DNA of 64,000 nt from assembly GCF_963678635.1 (NCBI RefSeq), contig NC_087069.1:12714530-12778529 (forward strand), written 5' to 3'. How positions within the stretch are numbered: position 1 is the first letter of the stretch; every line of letters begins with the position of its first letter. Origin of the DNA: Symsagittifera roscoffensis. Its lineage: Eukaryota; Xenacoelomorpha; Acoela; Convolutidae. The notes beneath the pieces are model-generated. The model saw only the letters and a list, made by a program, of their open reading frames with translations, did no database searches and was not told the origin of the DNA. Below, one piece after another: positions 9,035 through 18,500 of this stretch. The position numbers and the translations under genes are program-made.

Positions 9035-10840
9035 TTAGTCGTCGGGGAAAAAACCGTGGGGGAAGATGTCGTGGATGAGATCGGAAGTTGTTAGTAGTTT
9101 AGCTAAGATGCGGATGATGTTTTTAGTCTGAAGCAGTGGCCAAAGCAATTGAAGTGCCTTAATGGTGGTTAGTTCTTCAGTGCCAACTGCAAACTCATAA
9201 GGTGTGTTTTGGATTAGATTATATAATTTGTGATTGAATTTAGTGTTGTGGATGAATTCTAATATTGGGATTTCTATAGGTTGTACAAACTCGTGTGGGA
9301 TAAGGAAGGGTCGGGATTCTTCGGCGTTGAAGGTCTTGGTGATGGGACAGAAAATGTACATTTGGGTTATGGGATCATAATTGCGAAGAATACCATGAAG
9401 GTTAGTATCTTTAATGCAATATGTGAAATTTAGGAAAAATGGTGAAGTGTATTTGGAATTAATGAATTGAAAACGATGGTGTGATTGTCTAGAGGGTGTG
9501 TGTAGGTCAAAGTGATTTTGGATGAAACGATAATAACTATATGTGTGGGTTTGTTTAGTGCGCAACATAATATCGTGTGTGCAGTGTAAATCTCTTTCGG
9601 GTGGTGCAAGGAAATGAAAGGTTAGTGAAAATATGTGGAAGCGTTCTTTAAAACTTTCGTATGCTTGTGTGTCTGTTAGTGCTTCTGAAATAATGTGGTC
9701 AAACTTACGGTCGAAGATGTTTAGTGTAAATACATATGGTGTCTTGATGAAAAATTTTTCGGTGATTTGTGGATTAGCGAAGCGATCGTCGTCTAAGAAT
9801 TGATCTTGGTTAGCTCTGATGATGTTGTGATCATAGTATTCTAGTGTATATTCATTAGCTCTAGGTGCAGTGTGTGTTTTTAGTGATTTTTTATATCCAA
9901 TGTAAGTAAATTGTCTAGCGGTTAGTGGTGTAGTGAGTCGATATAGCATGTCTTTATTTCGCTCTATATCGATGTGAGTGCTAGGTAAAGGTAAGCAAAG
10001 GGGATTAGTAAAATGATAATATGAGGTCCAAGAGAGAGTGGGCATTAAAACGTATTCGTCTACAAAGCTGCGTGTTTCGTTAGTGTCGTGAGGGGTGTTT
10101 AAGGTGTATTGTGGGAATGAGGGTAAGGTGATAGCTAAAATTTCTTTCGTGTTAGTATGCTTGGGATGGTTGATGTATTCACGGGCTGTTCCTGGTTTTG
10201 CTGGGAAAGGATGGTTGGGGAACTTTCTTTTAAAAGTGCGGTAAGCTCTATTAGTGTTGAGTGAAGATTCAGTAGATGTGGATGACGGTGCTAATGATTC
10301 AGTATAATTTGAAGAGGGTGTAGGGGTAGGGGGGTTGGATGAATTTATTGTGGAGGAGATTTGGTTTATGGTTGGGGTGTGAAGGTGGTAGGGTTGTTGT
10401 TGGAGGGTAATAAAAGTATCTAGCTCTGGGGAGATTCGGGGGGTGTCTGGAGAATGAGATGATTGGTCAGAATGAAATGAGGAGTAGGTTGGGGTAACTT
10501 GGGAAGCATAAGAGGGTGTGGAATTGATTGGGTCAGGGTTATTTGATAATATAGGTTGAAAAGGGGGTTGAGAAAAATTTGAAGAGTTATGAAAATTATT
10601 GGATGGGGATGGTTCTGAATCGGCGAATTCATCGGGGGTTTCAATATTTGGGTTATTGAGTTGTGAGGTGGAGTATAAAACTGAGATGTGTGAATTAGTG
10701 TCGGAATTCATGCCTGATGTTACATTACTAGGTGGGAAATCGGGTGGCGGAAAAGCAAAAATTGGTATTATTGGGATTGGATAGGTGAGGTTGGTTGGGT
10801 GGGAATTTGATCGGTGTAGGGATCCAAGTTGTCGGCTCAT
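9035..10840 (-). CDS. E1 orphan protein, 601 aa (Ser/Pro/Asn-rich head, folded tail)
   Basis: I do not recognise this protein. Residues 1 to about 190 are low-complexity, rich in Ser, Pro, Asn and Thr with PTPTPSS-type runs, probably disordered. Residues about 200-600 look globular, with dispersed aromatics, His and charged residues (for example TSYYHFTNPL, FLDDDRFANP, LHGILRNYDP). No signal peptide, transmembrane segment or zinc motif is evident. Its ATG overlaps the stop of the envelope-like gene (ATGA at 10837-10840), suggesting coupled translation. E2 encodes a 603-aa version differing by scattered substitutions and a different C-terminus caused by a T-run length change. The position after env is where complex retroviruses keep regulatory genes, but no homology supports such a role. 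Confidence 0.8.
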   Translation of the reverse strand: MSRQLGSLHRSNSHPTNLTYPIPIIPIFAFPPPDFPPSNVTSGMNSDTNSHISVLYSTSQLNNPNIETPDEFADSEPSPSNNFHNSSNFSQPPFQPILSNNPDPINSTPSYASQVTPTYSSFHSDQSSHSPDTPRISPELDTFITLQQQPYHLHTPTINQISSTINSSNPPTPTPSSNYTESLAPSSTSTESSLNTNRAYRTFKRKFPNHPFPAKPGTAREYINHPKHTNTKEILAITLPSFPQYTLNTPHDTNETRSFVDEYVLMPTLSWTSYYHFTNPLCLPLPSTHIDIERNKDMLYRLTTPLTARQFTYIGYKKSLKTHTAPRANEYTLEYYDHNIIRANQDQFLDDDRFANPQITEKFFIKTPYVFTLNIFDRKFDHIISEALTDTQAYESFKERFHIFSLTFHFLAPPERDLHCTHDIMLRTKQTHTYSYYRFIQNHFDLHTPSRQSHHRFQFINSKYTSPFFLNFTYCIKDTNLHGILRNYDPITQMYIFCPITKTFNAEESRPFLIPHEFVQPIEIPILEFIHNTKFNHKLYNLIQNTPYEFAVGTEELTTIKALQLLWPLLQTKNIIRILAKLLTTSDLIHDIFPHGFFPDD

Positions 10841-13455
10841 CGTGGGCTAAAAAAATGATTATTTTGAGACTGAAAAGCGGTGGTATGGGGTTGTTCAATA
10901 ATTTGTTCATAAGTATTATCATCCTGTGACTGGTGTGTCATTATATGTTGGATGGGACTTTGTGATGTGGTTAGTCGAAAATTTGGATTATGTGTGATTG
11001 CTAAATTTCGAAAAGTTCGTGGGACTAGGGATAGTGGATGGTTATGTGGTAGGGGTGGTAATTGTGGTGCCGTTGGCGTTGTGTCTACATTGTTATGTTC
11101 TTCGTCGTATGTGTTTTGTCGTGTTGCTATTTTTGTGTTGTATTCTTTTATTTGTGCGTCTAAAAGAATTTTGTTTATAGATGTAGAAAAAATTCCAAAA
11201 AATCCTGCAAAGAGTATGCGTGCTACGCTTGCTTGTCTATTTACTTGTGTGTGTATAGCACATGTGTTGTAGATTCCTTTTAAAAGTGAGAAAAGAAATC
11301 CAATAAAGTTAAACATTGCGTATAAAATAGTCAATTTTTCTAAGATGTAGTAGGGCCATCCTAGAAAATCAAGGATTTCATTTTTAAGTGTAACAAAGCT
11401 GAAAATGTTGATTGGTGATTTATCTTGGGGACGGTATTTTTCACCGTTTAGATATATATAATCTTTAATGTCTTTAAAATATCCGCTATAGTCTTGCGTG
11501 TAGATATCGGCAAATCCTGCGGTTTCTGCAAGTTTGCGTAAATTTTGGTCAATTGATTGTCTTTGTATAGTGTCCATTTGTGTTAATAATTCTTGGAATT
11601 GTTGTGTTCTAATGTGATGTTGAATATCTGATTTTGAATATATTCCTATTGATTGTAAGTCTATATTTGGGTTTCGAGCAATAGCGCGAATGCTTTCTGG
11701 TGAAAATTTTTTGAGTGATTGCATTAATGTGGGATATGGAGTGAGAAGGTAATATTTATTTTCATCAGGGTTTAGCTGTACTACATTGTGGCTATTTTCT
11801 GATCCACATGGGACTGCGGTATCCCAGAAATAGGTTCTTCGTGAAAGTGTGTCCACGAAATGTACTTTATTCTTATAAAAGATAGGGATTCTTTTATAAC
11901 ATCGTTTATCTTCAAAAACGTACAGTGGTGATACTTTTTTAGTGCAAGTATAAAACCATAAGATGTTCCCTTCATAGTCTAAAAAATTTGATCTATTTCC
12001 TGATAATAAGTATCCTGCGTAGGGTATTTTTAATACTGCTAGTGCAAGTGATTGTAATATTTGTGTTCGTTCTAATTCGCATAGTTGGTGTAGTGTTTCT
12101 AATTCGGAGAGTGACATTTCTTGAAAAATTCGGCTAATTGTATAATCTAGTTTCATATCTAAGTGAATATCATAGTGGATATTACGGAAATATGTAGTAT
12201 TCATTAGTGATAATTCTTGTAAACGTGTGCTTCTAGTGTCATGGGGCTTTAGATGTCCACCAGGTTGTCCGTTACTTTTTTGAAAATTAACTGGTATATA
12301 TGATGTTCCTTCGTTTGGAGGATGACCTGTTGCATATGGGTCGATTTTTATCTTTCCAGTGGTCATGTCGAATCCTTTTTCGTATTCAACTAATATTTCA
12401 GAGTATTGTGTTTTGTGAAGTGGATTCCTGTATTTACATGCAAGTTCTGTTTCTTGATATATTTGAAAACGTGTCAATTTATTTTCTATATTGTGTATGT
12501 TTCTAAAATTAGTATTTTGTTTTCGTGATGGATGTACTTGTTCATATGGAATTGATTGTATAAAGTATTTTTCGTGAAATTTTATCATACGAGCGTGTAT
12601 TTTTGCTACTTGAAATGTTGTACATGTGTCTTCGGGGAACCAAACAATTGTTGCTTGTGTTCTTGTTGTAGGGTCGCAATAACCTTGATCATTTTTACAA
12701 GGTAATCGGATTCCTTGATAGATCATTGTGTTATCTGATAAATCTCGTGTGAGTTGTATTTTTTCGAGTTGTATTTTCCAATCGAAAAACATTATTTCTT
12801 GGTATCCTTTATTTTTTGTGTCTGCTTTGCAGTTTGATGGGTTATTTATACCAATGTGTGGTATCCAATGTTTATCGTGTAGGTCATAGGTTAATCGTCC
12901 GTGTGCGCCGTTATATGGGTATTTGTCATCTAGTTTTATATGTCCTTGGTGTCTTTCAAGTTGTGATTGATGTACAGAGTCTGAAAAAACTTGAAAGTAT
13001 ACTAACTTTCTTTCGGAGTTTTTATTTTGTGTGATGTTTAGTCTAAGTAATTCATTTTTACAATCGTCGGGATTGAGATGTAAAAGACGTTCTATATTAC
13101 TCTGATAGAATGATTCATGGTCAAGTCGGTTTTTATTTCCGTTCGAGACTTGTGAACAATGTACTTTCTTTTCGGAAAATGTTGCTGTGACTTTATAACC
13201 TGTAACTGTTGTTGCTCGGGCTTTTGAATAGAGTGTTGCTATTACATTTGTGGTTTCTATAGCTTCTGGTTCTGTTTCACATTGTGATACTTGATTTATT
13301 GCATACTTGTGTAGTGTTTTTTGTTCGTTTTCTTCACAATCGTAATGTGTTACTAGTAAATCTTGGGGTCCTGTGCGGGGGGAAGGGTTGATGTTTTGAT
13401 TTGAGGTTACTAGAAAAAGGAGTTGGAGAAAAACTAATAATATTAGAATATACAT
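10837..13455 (-). CDS. env-like: E1 envelope-like membrane glycoprotein, 872 aa
   Basis: Begins with a hydrophobic signal peptide (MYILILLVFLQLLFLV, residues 1-16). A long cysteine-containing ectodomain follows with N-glycosylation sequons (NIT, NTT, NRS), early YDC and QCE cysteines and a mid-region Cys-rich block (CKNDQGYCD, then VWFPEDTC). Near residues 695-765 are hydrophobic segments (ILYAMFNFIGFLFSLL, then ILFAGFFGIF), followed by a polar tail of about 105 residues. This is the layout of a type I viral fusion or envelope glycoprotein and the gene lies after pol, where env is expected. I cannot assign it to the baculovirus-F, phlebovirus or other known env captures by eye. The ATG overlaps the end of the ATG-less ORF by 13 nt; its stop overlaps the next ATG as ATGA. 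Fully open in both E1 and E2. Confidence 0.8.
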   Translation of the reverse strand: MYILILLVFLQLLFLVTSNQNINPSPRTGPQDLLVTHYDCEENEQKTLHKYAINQVSQCETEPEAIETTNVIATLYSKARATTVTGYKVTATFSEKKVHCSQVSNGNKNRLDHESFYQSNIERLLHLNPDDCKNELLRLNITQNKNSERKLVYFQVFSDSVHQSQLERHQGHIKLDDKYPYNGAHGRLTYDLHDKHWIPHIGINNPSNCKADTKNKGYQEIMFFDWKIQLEKIQLTRDLSDNTMIYQGIRLPCKNDQGYCDPTTRTQATIVWFPEDTCTTFQVAKIHARMIKFHEKYFIQSIPYEQVHPSRKQNTNFRNIHNIENKLTRFQIYQETELACKYRNPLHKTQYSEILVEYEKGFDMTTGKIKIDPYATGHPPNEGTSYIPVNFQKSNGQPGGHLKPHDTRSTRLQELSLMNTTYFRNIHYDIHLDMKLDYTISRIFQEMSLSELETLHQLCELERTQILQSLALAVLKIPYAGYLLSGNRSNFLDYEGNILWFYTCTKKVSPLYVFEDKRCYKRIPIFYKNKVHFVDTLSRRTYFWDTAVPCGSENSHNVVQLNPDENKYYLLTPYPTLMQSLKKFSPESIRAIARNPNIDLQSIGIYSKSDIQHHIRTQQFQELLTQMDTIQRQSIDQNLRKLAETAGFADIYTQDYSGYFKDIKDYIYLNGEKYRPQDKSPINIFSFVTLKNEILDFLGWPYYILEKLTILYAMFNFIGFLFSLLKGIYNTCAIHTQVNRQASVARILFAGFFGIFSTSINKILLDAQIKEYNTKIATRQNTYDEEHNNVDTTPTAPQLPPLPHNHPLSLVPRTFRNLAITHNPNFRLTTSQSPIQHIMTHQSQDDNTYEQIIEQPHTTAFQSQNNHFFSPR

Positions 13456-14573
13456 GTGTATGATAATCCTGAATATGGGTTATAAAATGTAATGTAACCA
13501 ATTGTGTTTTTGGTATATCTGTCGTATTTATATATTACTTCAGTAGTTATAAACGGTGGTGGTAGTGATTGAGCTGTTATGTTTGGTGGGTTTAATGGGT
13601 AGGGATGTTGAGTAATGTTGTTTAACTTAACTGTGATTTCAAATTTTAATTGTAAACTGTTTTGTTGGAGTATTTGGATATTGTGATCACGGATATCGTC
13701 GTGAATATCTTGGCGATATTGTAATCTATTAAGTGCCCAGTTATGAAGGCGGTTACTTTCTAGATGTTGTCCAAATAATGAAGTAGGTGCTGTAAATGTA
13801 TTCCAATCTAATCTTAAAGGAATATTTGTTGATGATTGTTCTCGGTATCTTGCGTCGAGATTGTTTGGAAAATTTAAGTTAAGAGGTGTCAGTGAAATTT
13901 GACTAATCGATGGTGTTGATGGAAGTGATAATGTTTCGGGTAGTGATGAAGATGTTGTATCTGTAGAAATTTCTATGGGGTCATTGATTAAATTTGGTTC
14001 ACGTTGTGTGAATGAATGTGTTGTCCAATATAGTAATCTTGATGTTTGGTTTGTGGGGTTGAAAGGATTTTCACGTATTTGTTCAGATGTTGGTGTTGAA
14101 CCTAAGTATTCTGAGGGTAGGCTTGAAGTGCTTCGTTGTGAAAAAAGTGTAGGGGTTTCTGGTGGAATACCAGCGGGATTTTCTGGAGTGCTTTGTGATG
14201 GTGATTGAGGTATTTCAAAATGAACTCGGGGAGTTTGAAAATTTTTATTTCGTCGAGGATGTATAATTTGTCGATTTATTTCTGTTGTGTTTTGGTTCTG
14301 ACTAAGGACTCGTATTCTACTTAGTTCTTGTGGTAGTGTTGGGTATAGGTTATATGTTGGTTCACTTAGAGATGCTTGTCGTTGAACTGGTTCTAGTGGT
14401 TCAGATAAACGAGCGTGTCGTTCTTCAAAAGTGTATGGATTAACTTGAAAAGAAATTCGTGTAGATGTTTGAAGGTTTTGAGTAGTTGAAGGTGTTGTTG
14501 GGTTATCTTGGGATGATGTCGGTGAAGACTGACTTTGTGACTGTTGGGTAGCAATTTTTGATAGATTTTTGAT
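13443..14573 (-). CDS. E1 376-codon ORF with no ATG, between the small hydrophobic ORFs and env
   Basis: From the codon after TAA (14574-14576) to TAA (13443-13445) the frame is open for 376 codons and contains no ATG. E2 has an ORF of exactly the same length with only substitutions. Residues 1 to about 260 are rich in Ser, Thr, Pro, Gln and Asn with repeated PQ/TP patterns. The last ~110 residues look more structured (RLDWNTF, NRLHNWALNRLQYRQD, IGYITFYNP). No domain is recognised. Expression would need splicing from an upstream exon or a non-AUG start. A plausible acceptor, CTACCCAACAG preceded by a CTAA branch-like site, lies about 11 codons inside the open frame. The ORF ends 13 nt inside env. 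Confidence 0.7.
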   Translation of the reverse strand: MKNLSKIATQQSQSQSSPTSSQDNPTTPSTTQNLQTSTRISFQVNPYTFEERHARLSEPLEPVQRQASLSEPTYNLYPTLPQELSRIRVLSQNQNTTEINRQIIHPRRNKNFQTPRVHFEIPQSPSQSTPENPAGIPPETPTLFSQRSTSSLPSEYLGSTPTSEQIRENPFNPTNQTSRLLYWTTHSFTQREPNLINDPIEISTDTTSSSLPETLSLPSTPSISQISLTPLNLNFPNNLDARYREQSSTNIPLRLDWNTFTAPTSLFGQHLESNRLHNWALNRLQYRQDIHDDIRDHNIQILQQNSLQLKFEITVKLNNITQHPYPLNPPNITAQSLPPPFITTEVIYKYDRYTKNTIGYITFYNPYSGLSYTCIF

Positions 14574-14581
14574 TTATTACT

Positions 14582-14770
14582 TTAGTGAGAAAGTTTATGT
14601 TTATTATAATATTCTTCCAAAAAAATAATTAGAAGAATTGTTGCTAGGGCAAATGTGATGATTGCTTTCTTTATACATTTGCATATTGTCAAAATGAGGG
14701 ATGATAAAAATGTTATGAAAATTACAAACAACAAAAAAATATCAGTTCTACTGAAAATTGTTCGTATCAT
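14582..14770 (-). CDS. E1 62-aa hydrophobic peptide
   Basis: Begins MIRTIFSRTD, then two hydrophobic stretches (residues ~11-30 and ~38-51) separated by CKCIKKA, and ends in EEYYNKHKLSH. It is probably a small membrane protein. The ATG overlaps the stop of the preceding 76-aa ORF as ATGA. E2 keeps the ORF at the same length with one conservative change. Viroporin-like or env-accessory roles are guesses; no family is recognised. Confidence 0.55.
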   Translation of the reverse strand: MIRTIFSRTDIFLLFVIFITFLSSLILTICKCIKKAIITFALATILLIIFLEEYYNKHKLSH

Positions 14771-14997
14771 TTAGACAAGTTGTATGAATCGTACCTGTGG
14801 ATATAATCAAGGGTTTTGGAAAGTTGGAGAAATAGTTCGAATATAGTGTAGAAAATTAAAAAAATGTTACAAAAAAAGATTAAGATTATTAGAAAAGATT
14901 CAAGTATATCAAAAAGAAATATTATAAAGGTTTTAAGTATCGTAAAAAAATGTTTAAGGTTTATGAAAATTTTAGTGACTGTTTGATAGAAGAGCAT
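14767..14997 (-). CDS. E1 76-aa hydrophobic peptide
   Basis: Phe/Ile/Leu-rich throughout residues ~10-60, ending in a polar tail with DYIHRYDSYN, suggesting a small membrane-associated peptide. It shares a 4-nt ATGA stop-start overlap with the 62-aa ORF downstream. In E2 the frame is broken after 46 codons, so conservation is weaker than for its neighbour. The composition could also arise by chance in AT-rich DNA. Confidence 0.4.
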   Translation of the reverse strand: MLFYQTVTKIFINLKHFFTILKTFIIFLFDILESFLIILIFFCNIFLIFYTIFELFLQLSKTLDYIHRYDSYNLSK

Positions 14998-15589
14998 TTA
15001 AGAAATGACTTCTTGGTCGAATATTTTTTGCTGTTTGGGGCGATTTTCAAGTGTGGTTGGATTATTTATTAGTTTTTTGACAAGTGGGTTGAGTTTTGTA
15101 AAAAATTGTTGGGGGCAATTTTTATGGTGATCGGGAGGTCGTCTTTTTCTTTATTTTTGTTTGTCAAATGATCCGGGGTATGGTGAGATTTTTGTACTTT
15201 AGGCTAATTAAAATGTTCATTTTGTTACTTTAGGCTAAGTTAACAAATTTGTTTTGGGGGTATTTGTGGTCTGAGTTGGGGAAATATTGTTGATCTTTGG
15301 GTTATTAGATAAGGGAGGGGTACGGGATTATGGTGATATTTATTTTAGTTGTCAAGTTGGAGTGGTTTGCTTATTTTTGACCTGGAGGTCGTAAAGTTAT
15401 AGTTATAGATGTGCCTGGAGTTTTATATAATTCGTCTAATTGATCTTAGTTTGAGTTAGAGAAAGTGACGGATTGGATGAATCCTATTGGTCTATTGTGA
15501 ACTAGAATTATTGCGTATTTGTCAGCATGTTATTTTGAAAAATGGAAATTGAAAATGTTTCAGAGGTTTCAAGATTGTGAAGTATAAAG
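14998..15589 (-). other. E1 pol-to-accessory spacer
   Basis: About 590 bp without a sustained sense ORF, conserved in E2. It includes two direct copies of TTAGCCTAAAGTA on the element strand (plus-strand TACTTTAGGCTAA at 15195-15207 and 15226-15238), 31 bp apart. This is a candidate regulatory or processing region for downstream genes. Confidence 0.5.
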
Positions 15590-18500
15590 TTAAAATTGCT
15601 TTTGAAATTCCACTTTCTTTAATATTTTAGATTGGGGGATGAATATTTTGTAATTTTTACGTGGTTGAATTCGAAGTCGTGTTGATTTTCTATGTTCTGA
15701 TTTGTCGATTTGTTCTTGGGGTATTATTTGTTCGGTCATTTTTCTATTTTTTCTTTGTTCTGGGGATGCTTTATGGTCTAGGTTTTTTGTATTGTTTTTG
15801 GTGGCGGTTAATTTTGTGTTTTGATTTTCGGTGGGGTTATCATTTTGTTCTATGTTTTTTGAATGTGGGTCATTTTGAATAATTTTTAAACCTGTGAAAG
15901 AATATAATTGAGTTAATTCGCGGAGTGCGTATTCTTTTGGGTAATAAGGTAATAGGTTGTTTCGGTGCTGAACGATTTCTTTTTTGTTTGAGTCGGTGAT
16001 TTTATATGTGACATCAGTGGGTCTTGCAATTATTTGGTATGGTCCTTTACGAAGGGGTTGTAATTTTTTAGAAATTCCTTTTTGAGTATTAAAATTAGGT
16101 ATTAAAACAAATGTTCCAATTTTTAATTCGGAGGCTGGTGTAAAACGTGAATTGATTTGTTCATTAATGTTTTGTCTTTGTAATAACTTTTTTGTTACTT
16201 TTTGATAAATTTCATTGTGTTTTTTATCTCTATTTAGAATCCATTCGGTGTGTGTACCGGAGGCTAATTTAAGAATTTGTGGGTGATGAAAATGATCTTC
16301 ATCGTGTGTATGTAAAGGTAGATTATAACAAATTGAGTCTTTATTTGGTTGACAATAACCTTGTGCGTTTTTATGAGAATTTGCTGTAAACATTATTGGT
16401 TTGCGTGGCTTTTGGTTAAAAACCATTTCGTATGGTGACATTCCTAGAGTTGTCGTAATTTGTGAATTATATGCTAAGGGAAATAATTTTACATCTGCTG
16501 ACCATTCGGTATATCTTGTATCATTTCCGTTGATGATACATCTAAGATATTCTTGTAATGAACGGTTCGTACCTTCGACTAAGCCGTTTGTCCAAGGTGC
16601 ATGAGATGTACGTGGTTTGTGTTTAATGTTGTATAAATGACATAGTGTGATTATTTCATTATTTATGTATTCTGTACCGTTGTCTGTGACTAAAATTTCT
16701 GGTAGTCCAAATTTTGCTATCCAGTGTTCATAAGGCGTTGTATACGCATAATAAGCGTTACAATGTGGTACTGGGTTAAGTGCTACATAATGTGTAAATG
16801 CGTCAACAATTACCATAATGTAGGAATTTCCTTCTGATGAAGGTGAAATTGGGCCTTTAGTATCAAATGAGATACGATGATTAAAGTACAAGCTTTGTCC
16901 TTTAAAATCTTGTTTTTGTGCTATTTGTTTTTGATTTGGGTAAGGTTTATTTAGTTGACAGACTATACAATCATTGCATAGTACTTTTATCCAAATTGGT
17001 GCATTTGGGAAGTAAAAGTTTTGTATAAAGTTTGAATATGTTTTTTCTGATCCAGAATGTCCTTTAATATTTTGTGTATGTGAGATATTAAAAGCTATGA
17101 GAATCATACTTAAAGGAAGACAGGGGACTGTAGATTCATTTAAGTTATACTCTAAAAGGTCTGTAATTTCAGTAATTGTTGTGTTATTAAATTTGCAAAA
17201 GTATCGGAGGAGTGTTTTGTTGCCTAGGATGGTTGAATCTGCTTTGATAGGTTTAGTTTTATATTTGTGCCATGATTTTACTAGTCGAATTATTGGGTCA
17301 AGATTTTGATATTGTTTTAGTGTTGAAATTGTAATTGTTTCTGTTGGAGGGAGAAAAATGTTTTCAATTTCGAATTTAGAAAATGGTATTGTATCAAGTG
17401 GGTCGTGGAGGTCAAAAACTTGATTTATTGTGTATTTTGAATCGTTTGTTTGTGGTCCTGATAAATTTATTTTATCAGTTAAATTTTCTTTTTCAATTAG
17501 TGGAAAATGGTCTTTTTTAGGTGGGTGTTGTTTTGTTCGTTTTTGTTGGGTGTTATTTTTTATCCATTGAGAATATGGGATTGGTTTAAAAGTTGATGTT
17601 CCAAGTAGATCAACTTCATAGTGATTATTTTGACAATCTAAATAAAGTGGGAAATGTTGTAAATTATTTATTTGTGATTGTTCAACATCAGTTTTTACTG
17701 CATACTTGCATTCTAATCGGGGTGATGTTTCGTTTTCTGCAAGGTAGAATTTTATGTTTTTGGGTATTTCAACTGTTGTTTTTCGTGTAAGTAATTCAGG
17801 TGGTGTATTTCGACTTAAGGTGTCTGGTAACGCAAGATTTTTTCCTGCAGTCCAAACTATATGTAAGTTTGGAAATTTCATTAGAATTAGTTGAAATCTG
17901 TAAACTCGGTGGTTTGGGTTAGATTTTTGTGTAAAGAGAAAGATGATTGGTTTATGGTCTGTGAATAAAACTGTGGGATGTTTTGATCCAAGTATCAGAA
18001 ATTCATATTCTGTCAGTGTATATATTATGGCTGTACATTCTCTCATTAGAGTTGAAGGTCGTAGCTCTGCTTGAGTGAATAATCGGGAATTTGCTGATAT
18101 CAGGTTCATTTTATTTGTACCATTATGTGATTGTAATAGTGCTGCACCGATGCCAAAGTTCGAAGCATCGCACATTGCATAAAATGGTTGATCAGGGTCT
18201 GGAACTGTGTTTGAAATTTGTTCAGTTAAAAGTTTCTTTTTTTCTTCAAATCGTGCTTGATGTTCTGTATTCCATTCAAAATTATTTTGTTGTCTAAGGA
18301 TGTTATAAAATGGTCGTAGATATAATTGCATTTTATAAACATATTTACTTAAAAAATTTAACATTCCAAGTAATTCTTGGATTTTCTTTTTATTTGTTGG
18401 TGGTTGAAGTTTTTGAATAGCGTCAATGCGTGATTTCAGTGGAGTGATTGTTTTTCTTTCTATATTATGTCCTAAGAATTTAACTTTTGTCAAAAAGAAG

